Shown here one piece after another: positions 17,640 to 26,770 of a stretch of 64,000 nucleotides of DNA. The translations under genes were made by a program, and so were the position numbers. This DNA is from Bog-366 sp964501985 (GTDB lineage: Bacteria; Acidobacteriota; Terriglobia; UBA7540). Every line of letters starts with the position of its first letter. The stretch's first letter is position 1. A model generated the notes under the pieces. The model was not told the origin of the DNA, did no database searches, and saw only the letters and a list, made by a program, of their open reading frames with translations. The stretch is taken from contig CAZCVY010000007.1 of the NCBI GenBank assembly GCA_964501985.1, positions 1-64,000 on the forward strand. The letters run 5' to 3'.

Positions 17640-17778
17640 GGCCAGGCGGTCACGAATCACAACCGATTCCCTGCCCGACCATCGGGACTGGCGTACAACT
17701 TTTACCGTGGAGAGAGACTCTATCAAGAGTAGGGCTTTGGGTAGGATTGAAAACGCTACCGGCGGCAGGTATTTGGCA

Positions 17779-19263
17779 ATGAAATCAACATCAAATCTTG
17801 GCAGATATGTTTTGATCGCGATGGCCCTGCTGATGATGGCCGGATTGCTAAGTCTTGTCGCGGCTCCTGCCGACCGGCCATTGTCGAAGGACGACATCAC
17901 GCTGCTCCTTTACGGCAGTCCCAGCCCCAAGATTATTCAAGAGGTCGAGCAGCGAGGCGTGGACTTCCAAATGAATCCCGACCTCGCCAAGAAATTCCAC
18001 GACCAGGGCGCCAGCGACGATTTGATCGATGCGCTGACGAAAGCGGGGAATAAGGCAGCGGCGAAGCCGAGTGCGCCCGCGCCTGCCCCCGTTTCAGCCC
18101 CCGCGCCCGCTGCGCCTGCACCCGTGACGCCTGCACCTGCACCCGCGTCTCCGGCGGCGAATAATCCGAATCCCCCCGCGGCGCCGGACGCCGCGCCGAC
18201 GCTCAAGCCCAATGCTCCCAACGCTCCGGAACCTCCGGCGGCGGAGGCGCCCCGTGGCACACCCGAGCCGTCGCTGTCTGTCACTCCCCCGACCGCGTCC
18301 TCGTCTTCCGAGCCGGTATTGCTCCGAAAGACTCAGGCGCCAGATGCATCATCTCCGTCAAATTCCGCGTCACCTGCGCCGGCCGCACCAGCTCCGGCAA
18401 GTTCCCCTTCCCCGGCGGCTGCTCCACCGTCCTCCTCTGAGCCGGTCTTGCACGTCCCGGTGCAGAAGCCGACACCGGCAGCCCCTGAAGCGCCAGCGGT
18501 GACGAATGCTCCCGGGCTGAAGGATCCTGACGCGCAGGGAATCCAACACATCATCTCGGAGTTTGCCGCCAAGGAAAAAGTTTTTCGCGAGGCCCGCAAC
18601 AATTACACTTACCACCAGATCAATAAGGTCGAGGAGTTCGGCGCGGGCAATGAAGTCGTGGGAACCTTCGAGCAGGAGTGGGACATCCTCTACGACGACA
18701 GCGGCAAACGCGTCGAGAAGGTCACTTATGCTCCGGTGGCGACACTCAAGGGACTGATCATCACCAAGGAGGACATCGAAGGGTTCCGAAGTATTACCCC
18801 CTTCGTCCTTACCACCGACGAGTTGCCGGAATACGATATCAAGTATCTCGGGCACGTGAAAGTAGACGAAATCACCGCCTACGTCTTCTCCACCCGGCCC
18901 AAGGAAATCCAGAAGAACCGGCAGTATTTCCAGGGCATCGTGTGGGTTGACGACCGCGACTTGCAGATCGTCAAGAGTGAAGGCAAGCAGGTGCCCCAGG
19001 ACAAGACCCACCATGGGCAGGAGAATCTGTTCCCGCGATTCACGACGTGGCGTGAGCAAGTGGATGGTAAATTCTGGTTCCCCACGTACACCATGGGCGA
19101 TGATACCCTCTATTTTTCCAACGCCGCGCCCATCCACATGAAGGAAATCGTTCGCTACACCGACTATAAGCAATTCAAGTCCGGCTCGCGCATTTTGACG
19201 GTGCAATCGATCGACAAACCGAAAGATCAAAATACCCCGGCGGCCACTCCTCCCCCGAAATAG
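17779..19263 (+). CDS. Exported protein with Pro/Ala-rich linker and lipoprotein-sorting-like C-terminal domain, unknown function
   Basis: A 494-residue protein. An N-terminal membrane or signal segment (about residues 10-32) is followed by a small helical domain (about 33-90, DDITLLLYGSPSPKIIQEVEQRG). Then comes a linker of about 150 residues made almost entirely of Pro, Ala and Ser (about 95-245), and a C-terminal domain (about 255-480) with alternating beta strands such as YFQGIVWVDDRDLQIVKSEGK. That last part resembles the LolA/outer-membrane-lipoprotein-sorting-like domains common in acidobacterial exported proteins, but the match is weak. The start at 17779 is chosen because it gives MKSTSNLG before the hydrophobic segment. 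Confidence 0.7.
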   Translation: MKSTSNLGRYVLIAMALLMMAGLLSLVAAPADRPLSKDDITLLLYGSPSPKIIQEVEQRGVDFQMNPDLAKKFHDQGASDDLIDALTKAGNKAAAKPSAPAPAPVSAPAPAAPAPVTPAPAPASPAANNPNPPAAPDAAPTLKPNAPNAPEPPAAEAPRGTPEPSLSVTPPTASSSSEPVLLRKTQAPDASSPSNSASPAPAAPAPASSPSPAAAPPSSSEPVLHVPVQKPTPAAPEAPAVTNAPGLKDPDAQGIQHIISEFAAKEKVFREARNNYTYHQINKVEEFGAGNEVVGTFEQEWDILYDDSGKRVEKVTYAPVATLKGLIITKEDIEGFRSITPFVLTTDELPEYDIKYLGHVKVDEITAYVFSTRPKEIQKNRQYFQGIVWVDDRDLQIVKSEGKQVPQDKTHHGQENLFPRFTTWREQVDGKFWFPTYTMGDDTLYFSNAAPIHMKEIVRYTDYKQFKSGSRILTVQSIDKPKDQNTPAATPPPK

Positions 19264-19415
19264 CGCGGGCCCGCATCGCCCGCCACAGATTCGGGGGGAG
19301 GTTCAGCCGCCACGGGAAAAACCCACCCTCAGGTTTAAGGCGTCACCAGCCTCGGCACGAAATTCTTGTCGAATTAAACCAGACCCTTTAGTCTTGATTT
19401 GGAGGCCCCACCGCG

Positions 19416-20201
19416 ATGATCAGAGTGAGCAGCCTGGTCAAATCCTTTGGTGACTTCGTCGCCGTCAATGAAATCTCGTTTGAAGTTCAACAGGGTGAAA
19501 TCTTTGCCTTTCTGGGGCCGAATGGCGCCGGTAAGACGACCACCATCAAAATGCTCACCACGTTGCTGAAGCCTACCCGCGGGAACATCGAGATCGATGG
19601 ACTCGACCCGCAACACCAGCAGAACGAAGTGCGGCGCCGCTTTGGCATCGTCTTTCAAGATCCGAGCTTGGAATGGGAGCTGACTGCGGACGAGAACATG
19701 GAGCTCCATGGTGTCTTGTATCACGTGCCGCACAAGCTGCGGATCGAGCGCACCGAGCAACTTCTGAAAATCTTTGAGCTCTGGGAGCGCCGCAAGGAAC
19801 CGGTCAAGCGCTTCTCCGGAGGGATGAAGCGCCGCCTGGAAATCGCTCGCGGATTGCTGCATACGCCCAAAATCCTCTTCCTGGACGAGCCCACATTGGG
19901 GCTCGATCCCCAGAGCCGCAATCAAATGTGGACACACGTCAAACGCCTGAACGAAACTGAAGGCGTCACGGTATTTCTGACCACGCACTATATGGATGAG
20001 GCCGATCGCGTGGCGCAACGCATCGCGATCATTGACCACGGCAAGATCGTGGCGCAAGGCACTCCCGCCGAACTGAAAGAGCAAACCAAGAGCGATTCTC
20101 TCGAACAGGCTTTCCTGGCGCTGACCGGCACTTCGATTCGCGATGAGTCCGCCGGCTCGATCGACCAGATGCGAAATTTCGTCAAAATGTGGAGGCGCTA
20201 A
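19416..20201 (+). CDS. ABC transporter ATP-binding protein (ABC-2/DrrA-like)
   Basis: A 261-residue nucleotide-binding subunit with Walker A GPNGAGKTT (about residues 38-46), the signature FSGGMKRRLEIARGL (about 133-147), Walker B ILFLDEPTLGLDP and the H-loop LTTHYMDEAD. The C-terminal extension after the H-loop is of the DrrA/ABC-2 type that exports drugs or lipid-linked molecules. The permease follows after three bases, which indicates a two-gene operon. Substrate cannot be inferred. The start has GGAGG in TTTGGAGGCCCC upstream. Confidence 0.93.
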   Translation: MIRVSSLVKSFGDFVAVNEISFEVQQGEIFAFLGPNGAGKTTTIKMLTTLLKPTRGNIEIDGLDPQHQQNEVRRRFGIVFQDPSLEWELTADENMELHGVLYHVPHKLRIERTEQLLKIFELWERRKEPVKRFSGGMKRRLEIARGLLHTPKILFLDEPTLGLDPQSRNQMWTHVKRLNETEGVTVFLTTHYMDEADRVAQRIAIIDHGKIVAQGTPAELKEQTKSDSLEQAFLALTGTSIRDESAGSIDQMRNFVKMWRR

Positions 20202-20204
20202 GCG

Positions 20205-20951
20205 ATGGGGGCAATCTATATTCTCTGGCTTCGCGAGCTGAAGCGCTACACGCGGTCGCGCGCCCAGATGTTCGGTTCTCTCGGGCAGCCGCTCCTCTAT
20301 CTTCTGGCGCTGGGGTTCGGCCTCGGACCGGTCTTCCAAAAATCCGGGAACGGCAGCTACCTCCAGTTCATTGCTCCTGGTGTGATTGGCATGACCGTTC
20401 TCTTTACCTCGATCTTCTCGGGGATCGGCCTGCTCTGGGACCGGCAATTTGGCTTTCTGAAGGAGACGCTGGTAGCGCCAGTATCACGCATCAGCATCGT
20501 TATCGGCAAGACTCTGGGCGGCGTGACCGTGGCGCTGATCCAAGGAACTCTAGTGGTAATCGTTTGCCTGGTGGCGGGCTTCCGGCCGGTCGCCTGGACG
20601 GCGGTCCCTGTTGCCTTCTGCTTCATGGCGTTGATCGCCATGGTCTTTGGCGGCCTGGGCACGGCCATTGGCTCAAAATTGCAAGATATGCAGGGCTTTC
20701 AGCTCATCATGAACTTCCTGGTGCTGCCCATTTTCTTCTTGTCGGGAGCCCTGTTCCCTCTCGATCACTTGCCCAAAGTCCTGGGTTTCATTACGGACTT
20801 CGACCCGCTTTCCTACGGAGTCGATGGGCTCCGCGGCGCGCTAATTGGCCGCACTCATTTCGGATTGCTCACCGATCTCGCCGTCCTCTCGGCTGTGGCG
20901 GTCGTGCTTGTCAGCGTCGGGGGTTATCTGTTTTCGCAAATCGAAGCCTGA
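20205..20951 (+). CDS. ABC-2 type transporter permease
   Basis: A 248-residue inner-membrane protein with about six hydrophobic segments. Features typical of ABC-2 permeases are the N-terminal cytoplasmic helix (LRELKRYTRSRAQMFGSL), the FGSLGQPLLYLLALGFGLG entry, and the late LSGALFPLDHLPKVL loop followed by DPLSYGVDGLRG. It pairs with the ATPase three bases upstream to form a dimeric exporter. Its stop (20949-20951) abuts the stop of the convergent GH36 gene with no spacer, so transcripts from the two strands must overlap or meet. Confidence 0.92.
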   Translation: MGAIYILWLRELKRYTRSRAQMFGSLGQPLLYLLALGFGLGPVFQKSGNGSYLQFIAPGVIGMTVLFTSIFSGIGLLWDRQFGFLKETLVAPVSRISIVIGKTLGGVTVALIQGTLVVIVCLVAGFRPVAWTAVPVAFCFMALIAMVFGGLGTAIGSKLQDMQGFQLIMNFLVLPIFFLSGALFPLDHLPKVLGFITDFDPLSYGVDGLRGALIGRTHFGLLTDLAVLSAVAVVLVSVGGYLFSQIEA

Positions 20952-23120
20952 TCACTCCCGCTCGTGAAGCTCAATAACCGCGGCTCTCCATTCGGAGTCA
21001 AGATGGACCGGCAATCCGGCGAGCGATAAGTTCTCGCCGCTCACATCCGCCGCAGCCTCACCATCAACGTCAACCCGATAGGTGCGCGAGGGATCGAGCC
21101 CGCGCAGCTTGAACACGCGGGTGGCGGCGCCGTTTTCCAAGCGGTAGGCGAGGAGGACGCTGTTCTTCCGATCGGGCGAAACGTATTGCACAGCCGACCA
21201 ACCGCGCGGGTCATCATGACTGGGCTGAGCGGTTAAATGATAAGCGTCCGCGCCCTTGATCACCTGGCGAAGGCGTTTATAGAGTGTCACGTTGGCCGCG
21301 GCGGTTCGCATCAACTCGTCGTTCCATTTAAAGATCCGGCTGGATATCCCGAATTGACCGTTCATCGGCACGCGGAACATGAAATCCCACCAGCCGGGCG
21401 GATTCGGGAGTGAGACTTCGCCGTTGTCCTGATCGCCGACCATCCAGTGGTTGCAAATCTCCGGAGTGAATTCCACCGTGCAGCCGTACCCCAATTGCAC
21501 CGAGGGCAGAGGGTTGACGACATCCGAGAGCCACGTCGTGTGCGTGTGAGCGATAATCCCCAAGTCGAACCGCGTGCCGCCGCTCGAGCAATTCTCGATG
21601 ACGAGCTGGGGATAGGCGGCGCGCACCCCGTCCAGCCAGCGGTAATAGTTCATCAGGTGGTCGTGGAGCACGTGTCCTTGACGCTCGGCGAGCTGGGGCG
21701 GGCCAAAGCGCTCGCCGATATCGATGTTGTAATCGATCTTCAGCCACTCGATTCCGTAGTCCTTCACCAAGCGGTCGACGACCGACCGCGCCCACTGCCT
21801 CGCCGCGGGTAGGGCAAAATTGAGATGGTAGCGATTCCCTTCCATCACCGGCATTCCGTTGTAAGCGAGGCACCAATCGGGGTGCGCTTTGAAGGTGGCC
21901 GAATCGATGCCCAGGCTTTCGATTTCCACCCAGATGCCGAATTTCAGGCCTTTGCTCCGGACGTACTGGGCAAGCTCCTGAATGCCGTGGGGAAATTCTT
22001 CCGGGTTCTCCGTCCAGTCGCCCAGTTCGTGCTCCCAGTTCTTGCCGCTAAACCAACCCGCATCCATCACAAACACTTCCGCACCCAGGCGGGCCGCCGC
22101 ATCCGCGCACCGTTTCAGCTCGTCCACCTGCAACTTGTCGCCGAACGGATACCAGGAATTGAACTGGACCAGCAGAGGGTCATTCGTCTTGGTGCGAGGC
22201 ACAACATAGCGGCGCTGGTAGCGATGAAGCTGGTTCGCCCCGTCGTCGAGATCCCCGCCGGTGGCCGTAAAAGCCACGGAAGGAAGAGCGAAGGACTCGC
22301 CGGGGGACAATCTCAGCGGCCCCCCGAAGTCAGGGCGCATGCCCAGCGAAACTCGCAGGTTCTCCTCTTGCAACGGGCGTCCCTCCGGCAGTCGCGCGAA
22401 ATTCATTTCCCAGTTCCCCGAATAGGCAAGCTGGGCCAGGAATCGTGTTTCCAGATTCTTGCTGTGCAGACAAAGCCAGGGTGAATACCCGTAGGTTGAA
22501 CGTCCCCGTGTGTCGACAAAGGATCGTTCCCCGGCCGCGAGATCTTCCTTGGCGAGCTGCCGTTCGCGCCCCCAGCCGCCCCAAAGGTAACTAAGATCGT
22601 ATTCGCCGGCGGGCAGTTCGAGGGCGAGGGAGGGCAAGGATTCGATTGCCAGAGGCTTCGCACCCTTATTCAAAATCGTAATCTGCCGCGTGAACACACC
22701 CGTATCACCCCAGGCGAGATACTGAACCGCAATCTCCAGGGCCAATCGCCGGTGCCGGTAGGTCAGTTGCAGGCCATCCACATCAGCGGACGGGTGCAGC
22801 TCCTGATGAGACACAAGCTCCAAGTCGTCGGGAGTGAGACCCTGGCCTTCCGCCATCCCGGCAATCTCGTATTGCTCGCCGTGTGGGGCCGGAGAATCAT
22901 GTTTCCCGAGCGAGGCATTCCAGTCCGGACGGCCCGCCGGCCCGAAGTAGGCCAAGGAAATTTTCCCGTCAACTTGCGCAAGGCGATATTCCACGCCGCC
23001 GGTTTCGAGTATCCAACCGTTGTGAGCATCAGAGCGAATGGTAGCTCGGAGGTCTGCGGCGCCCCCTCCAAATGCAGTGCCCGCGAGTAAGAAAATAAGC
23101 ATCGATTTGCAGATCGTCAT
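20952..23120 (-). CDS. GH36 alpha-galactosidase
   Basis: A 722-residue exported enzyme of the melibiase/GH36 type. The N-terminal signal peptide (MTICKSMLIFLLAGTAFGGG) supports the ATG at 23120; an ATG four codons upstream is also possible. A beta-supersandwich domain (to about residue 320) precedes the TIM barrel, which shows VMDAGWFSG, GIWVEIE, the presumed nucleophile Asp in WLKIDYN and the presumed acid/base Asp in SSGGTRFDLG. GH36 enzymes release alpha-1,6-galactose from raffinose-type oligosaccharides or galactomannan. Together with the GH35 and GH44 genes in the window it suggests plant-polymer use. Confidence 0.92.
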   Translation of the reverse strand: MTICKSMLIFLLAGTAFGGGAADLRATIRSDAHNGWILETGGVEYRLAQVDGKISLAYFGPAGRPDWNASLGKHDSPAPHGEQYEIAGMAEGQGLTPDDLELVSHQELHPSADVDGLQLTYRHRRLALEIAVQYLAWGDTGVFTRQITILNKGAKPLAIESLPSLALELPAGEYDLSYLWGGWGRERQLAKEDLAAGERSFVDTRGRSTYGYSPWLCLHSKNLETRFLAQLAYSGNWEMNFARLPEGRPLQEENLRVSLGMRPDFGGPLRLSPGESFALPSVAFTATGGDLDDGANQLHRYQRRYVVPRTKTNDPLLVQFNSWYPFGDKLQVDELKRCADAAARLGAEVFVMDAGWFSGKNWEHELGDWTENPEEFPHGIQELAQYVRSKGLKFGIWVEIESLGIDSATFKAHPDWCLAYNGMPVMEGNRYHLNFALPAARQWARSVVDRLVKDYGIEWLKIDYNIDIGERFGPPQLAERQGHVLHDHLMNYYRWLDGVRAAYPQLVIENCSSGGTRFDLGIIAHTHTTWLSDVVNPLPSVQLGYGCTVEFTPEICNHWMVGDQDNGEVSLPNPPGWWDFMFRVPMNGQFGISSRIFKWNDELMRTAAANVTLYKRLRQVIKGADAYHLTAQPSHDDPRGWSAVQYVSPDRKNSVLLAYRLENGAATRVFKLRGLDPSRTYRVDVDGEAAADVSGENLSLAGLPVHLDSEWRAAVIELHERE

Positions 23121-23382
23121 TTCAAGCTCCAATCAAATCGGCGCCAACAAGTACCATAGTCGCGGCCGAATCTCAAGCCCGAGAAGGGGCTTCCCGCTTG
23201 CATTGGTAACATGGAGGGTGTAAACAGATTAGGGCTGCCGCCGTGATCAGGGTATATGTTCGGGAATGACCATTCGCTCGATCGGTGCATCCACGTGGCC
23301 GCTAACTTGGTGGCTCGGGGAGACCCCCGCCTGCTGCGATTGAGCTGGCAAGGCCAATTTAATCGGAGGTAAACGAACTATT

Positions 23383-24336
23383 ATGTCCGATCAAGTTCCC
23401 GACGCGTTCACACCGACAGACTTGAAAGGTGCGGCGAGAGAGACGCTCGTCTGCGATCGCTCCGCCGGGGTGTGGTTGATTCTAGCAGTGATTGCGCTGG
23501 TTATGGCGAGTGGAGGCACGCGCGGATATGCATCCCCTCGCCCCCAGACCAAGGTCCTGGACGAATTGAATCAGGGCATCGCTCTATACCGCAGTTCTGA
23601 CTTCACGGGTGCTGTAAGCGTCCTCCAGAAAGCCACCGCTGATGATCCGAAGCTGGCCAGGGGCTGGCTCTTCCTCGGGCTCGCCTATACTCAAGAATAT
23701 GTTCCTGGCGTGGACTCCGCAGAGAATAAGCAATTGGGCACGCATGCCATCGAGGCTTTTGAGGAAGCCGCAAAGATCGACCCCGGTGATAAGCTTGCCT
23801 TGGCCGGAATCGGTAGCATGAATTACTCGCTGGGAGATCTCGAGATAGCTAAGGAGTGGGAACGGAAACGACAAGAGGTAGAAACGGGTAATCCTGAGCC
23901 TTTTTATTGGGTCGGTGTTATCGACTGGTATGCATGTTACAGGAATACCAAGCATGTCCAGGAGAACCTCGGGGGCTCATCAGACCCCCCGACTCCCCTC
24001 CCTGAAAATGCCCTTGCTGAACTCGAAAGACAGAACGGGCCGTTAATTGCGGAAGGGACAGAGGCGTTGGGAAGGGCCCTTGAGCTCTTTCCCAACTATG
24101 CAGACGCCATGATTTATCTGAACCTGATGTATCGCCAGAAGGCCGAGCTGGAGCACGACAGGGGGGCTCGTGCGGCCGACCTGAGGATGGCGGATCAGTG
24201 GGTCGAGAAGGCATTGGCCGCTCGGAGGAGTGGCGCACCCACGGAGTTTCCGGCCCAAGACGACGAGGACAGGATCTTCCCGTCTCCACCTCCTCCCCCA
24301 CCTCCCCCGCCCCCACCCCCACCTCCCTCTCACTGA
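23383..24336 (+). CDS. Membrane-anchored TPR protein with polyproline C-terminus
   Basis: A 317-residue protein. One transmembrane segment (about residues 28-47) is followed by TPR-like helical repeats (NQGIALYRSSDFTGAVSVLQKA, RGWLFLGLAYTQ, EAFEEAAKIDPGDKLALAGIG, GRALELFPNYADAMIYLNLMY). The protein ends in a run of more than ten prolines before a terminal Ser-His, written with mixed CCC, CCT, CCA and CCG codons. TPRs mediate protein contacts; the partner is unknown. The architecture resembles many acidobacterial TPR proteins. It is the only plus-strand gene between two minus-strand hydrolase genes. Confidence 0.78.
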   Translation: MSDQVPDAFTPTDLKGAARETLVCDRSAGVWLILAVIALVMASGGTRGYASPRPQTKVLDELNQGIALYRSSDFTGAVSVLQKATADDPKLARGWLFLGLAYTQEYVPGVDSAENKQLGTHAIEAFEEAAKIDPGDKLALAGIGSMNYSLGDLEIAKEWERKRQEVETGNPEPFYWVGVIDWYACYRNTKHVQENLGGSSDPPTPLPENALAELERQNGPLIAEGTEALGRALELFPNYADAMIYLNLMYRQKAELEHDRGARAADLRMADQWVEKALAARRSGAPTEFPAQDDEDRIFPSPPPPPPPPPPPPPPSH

Positions 24337-24413
24337 GATCGACCGTGCAGGAATTTAGCGTCACGTGAGTGGCTGCGCATTTGCGGTTCGTCCGGGGCGG
24401 ACGTCGACCACGC

Positions 24414-26501
24414 TTACTGTGTAGGGATGACGAAGAGCGTGATCGAGGCCGCCGGGAACGACGCGGAGATCGTGCTCGTCGTGCTTCCCGCTGCCGGTGC
24501 CGCGACCGCCTGGTCCGGCAGCGTGACAATCGCTGACAGGTTCGCGTTGCTGTACTGAGAAACTTTGGCATTCCCCGTCGCCGTCAGGTTCGCGAGCGAA
24601 AGCGTGCTGGTGAGCGCGCCATAGGTCTTGTTGATCACCACCACCGTCACCGCGTGATCGGACGACCGCAGCGCGCCGTACACCGCAAGCTGTCCCTGCG
24701 CCGCGCTGGTCGACGCCAGCGCATTGTCGCCGAATTTCGAGTTCGCGCCGTCATAATTGCGGTAGATCTCGAAGGCCACGAGGCCGGGGAGTTGCGTTGC
24801 GTCCGGAGGTCCCCACAGAGTCGCGAGGTCGAGGCCGTACTGCCCGAAGATGCCCAGCAGGTCGGCCTGCGCCAGCGCGCCGTTGATGTGCTCCTGCCCG
24901 CCCCAGTTGTACTCGGAAATAGCAGTCTTGGTGCCGGGATAGTCGTTGGCCACCCACGTCTGCATCATCGGAATGACTTGGGGAGACTGCAATGGGGTGT
25001 TGCAGTTGGAAGTGTAGTTCGCGTCGGTGACGTAGTTCGGCTGCGGGTAATTTGGATCGGTATACGTGGGGTCCCAGAAGACGCGCGTCGAGTTGAGCCG
25101 CGCGATTTGCTCGCCGGTATCTCCCGCGGTGGTGAGGCCCACGTTCGAACCGTTGTATTCGGCGGCAAAGTAGGTGTGCAGATCCAAGTAATCCAGCAGG
25201 CGGGGGGTATTGTTCTTGGTTGCGTAGGCCGCGAACTGCTGGAGATAGTAATCGATGAGGGCGGTGCCTCCGTGCGCCTTGCGGTCGACGGGACCGGACC
25301 AGGGCTCATAACAGGGGCCGGTGCTCCACCCGTTCTCGACGTCCTCCTTCGAATAGAAGAAGTCCCACCAAAAGGAAATTACCGGGCCGGCGACTGCGGC
25401 GGAGGGGTCGGCGGTCTTGACGGCCAATGCCGTGGCAATGTCGTTGTTCGTCAACTCGTCGTACGTGAAGGGCAGCGGATGCACGTCGCGCTGTGTCGCG
25501 TCCCACCAGTCGGGTTCGTTGTCCAGGTCGTAGATGGCCACGCCGCCATTCGCCGCGGCGCCGAAGGTCTGCACCAGTGACGTCACCCAAGTGCCCGACC
25601 ACGCAGGGCCCTTGGCGATGCTGGTGACGGTAGGGTCGTTGCCGGTTATATTGCACCCGCTGGAGTTGGTACAGCCGCTGACCCCCTCAGGGTATACGCC
25701 ATTGCCGCAGCCCTTGGAGGTGTCAACGGATTGCTGCGTGGGGTAGGTCGAAACCGGGAAGCTGCACGACGTGCCGTCCTTGGCCACCCAACCCTGCACG
25801 GGCACCGTGCCCAAGGTGACGGCGCCGATCGAATTATTGCTGGTCACCAAGTCATTAAACTGGCCCGTTGGCCCCATCGCGCCGGTCCCGTTTTCGAAGT
25901 ACCAGTCGGCGGCGGCGCTCGTGACGCCCAGTTGGTAGTTGTAGCGCGAGGTGTTGTCTCCCCCCCATCGAAGCACGGGAGGGTTGGCAGGCGCATCCAC
26001 GGAATTCACAAATGCGTAAGCATTCATGCCGTAGATATAGGGATTAATGGCATGGGACTGGTTGCCCGCGTCGACGATCAGCGCGGGGCCAGCCCCCGCC
26101 GCCGGAGGCGCGAGCGTCACCGTCGCGGCGCCGGATTGGGTGGCATCCCCGGCGGCGGTGGCCGTCACGGTCACCGTGGCCGGGGCAGGATAAGGAGTCT
26201 CGTAAAGCCCCGAGGTGCTGATGGAACCCACACTGCCTGTCCAGCCCGAGGGCCCCGCGACCGACCAGTTCACTGAGGTGTTGTAACTGCCCGTCCCGCT
26301 CACCGCGGCGCTGAACTGCGTGGTAGTGCCAATCGTGGCCGTCGTCGAGCTGGGAGATACCGTTACTCCGGTGATCGTGGGAGCGGCCGGCGCCGTCTGC
26401 GACGAACCTGTGCTGCCGCCGCCTCCGCCGCCACATCCCAACGCCAACCAACACAAAACGGCGCTGACAACCCCTGCCATCACCGATCGCCTGCCACCCA
26501 T
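24414..26501 (-). CDS. GH44 endoglucanase-like lipoprotein with Ig-like domain
   Basis: A 695-residue protein. The leader ends in a lipobox (LALGC, about residue 23) followed by a Gly-rich spacer, so it should be lipid-anchored. An Ig-like domain (about 40-130, ITGVTVSPSSTTATIGTTTQFSA) precedes a GH44 catalytic domain: NPYIYGMNAYAF, LRWGGDNTSRYNY, the presumed acid/base Glu in YDLDNEPDWWD and the presumed nucleophile Glu in ISEYNWGG. GH44 enzymes cut beta-1,4 glucans including xyloglucan and carboxymethyl cellulose. A C-terminal beta domain (about 610-695) completes the usual GH44 layout. Confidence 0.9.
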   Translation of the reverse strand: MGGRRSVMAGVVSAVLCWLALGCGGGGGGSTGSSQTAPAAPTITGVTVSPSSTTATIGTTTQFSAAVSGTGSYNTSVNWSVAGPSGWTGSVGSISTSGLYETPYPAPATVTVTATAAGDATQSGAATVTLAPPAAGAGPALIVDAGNQSHAINPYIYGMNAYAFVNSVDAPANPPVLRWGGDNTSRYNYQLGVTSAAADWYFENGTGAMGPTGQFNDLVTSNNSIGAVTLGTVPVQGWVAKDGTSCSFPVSTYPTQQSVDTSKGCGNGVYPEGVSGCTNSSGCNITGNDPTVTSIAKGPAWSGTWVTSLVQTFGAAANGGVAIYDLDNEPDWWDATQRDVHPLPFTYDELTNNDIATALAVKTADPSAAVAGPVISFWWDFFYSKEDVENGWSTGPCYEPWSGPVDRKAHGGTALIDYYLQQFAAYATKNNTPRLLDYLDLHTYFAAEYNGSNVGLTTAGDTGEQIARLNSTRVFWDPTYTDPNYPQPNYVTDANYTSNCNTPLQSPQVIPMMQTWVANDYPGTKTAISEYNWGGQEHINGALAQADLLGIFGQYGLDLATLWGPPDATQLPGLVAFEIYRNYDGANSKFGDNALASTSAAQGQLAVYGALRSSDHAVTVVVINKTYGALTSTLSLANLTATGNAKVSQYSNANLSAIVTLPDQAVAAPAAGSTTSTISASFPAASITLFVIPTQ

Positions 26502-26770
26502 GGTCAGATCTCCCCTTTTTCAAAAACACTCCACCGCGCTCCACTAGCTTCGGCCACGATACGTCAGCATCGATCAAAACACTCGCCCGCAGCGCCGACG
26601 ATTGAGACCGCTTGCCGTTGCTTTCCCGCTTGCCGTCCAATCGGACACGTCTATTTCGGCGCCAATCCGCGCGGATTCTACCACTCAGAAGATGCATTGC
26701 AAGGATCAAGTCCGATTGGCGACAAAAAGGCAGATTCGAGAAACCGTTGCGAGGCCTTCCCTTTCCGCTT

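Noticed and set aside
17640..17778. N-terminal extension of the Pro/Ala-rich protein back to 17545
   Set aside because: The extension overlaps the read-through part of the rhodanese domain, and a signal-like segment begins after 17779.
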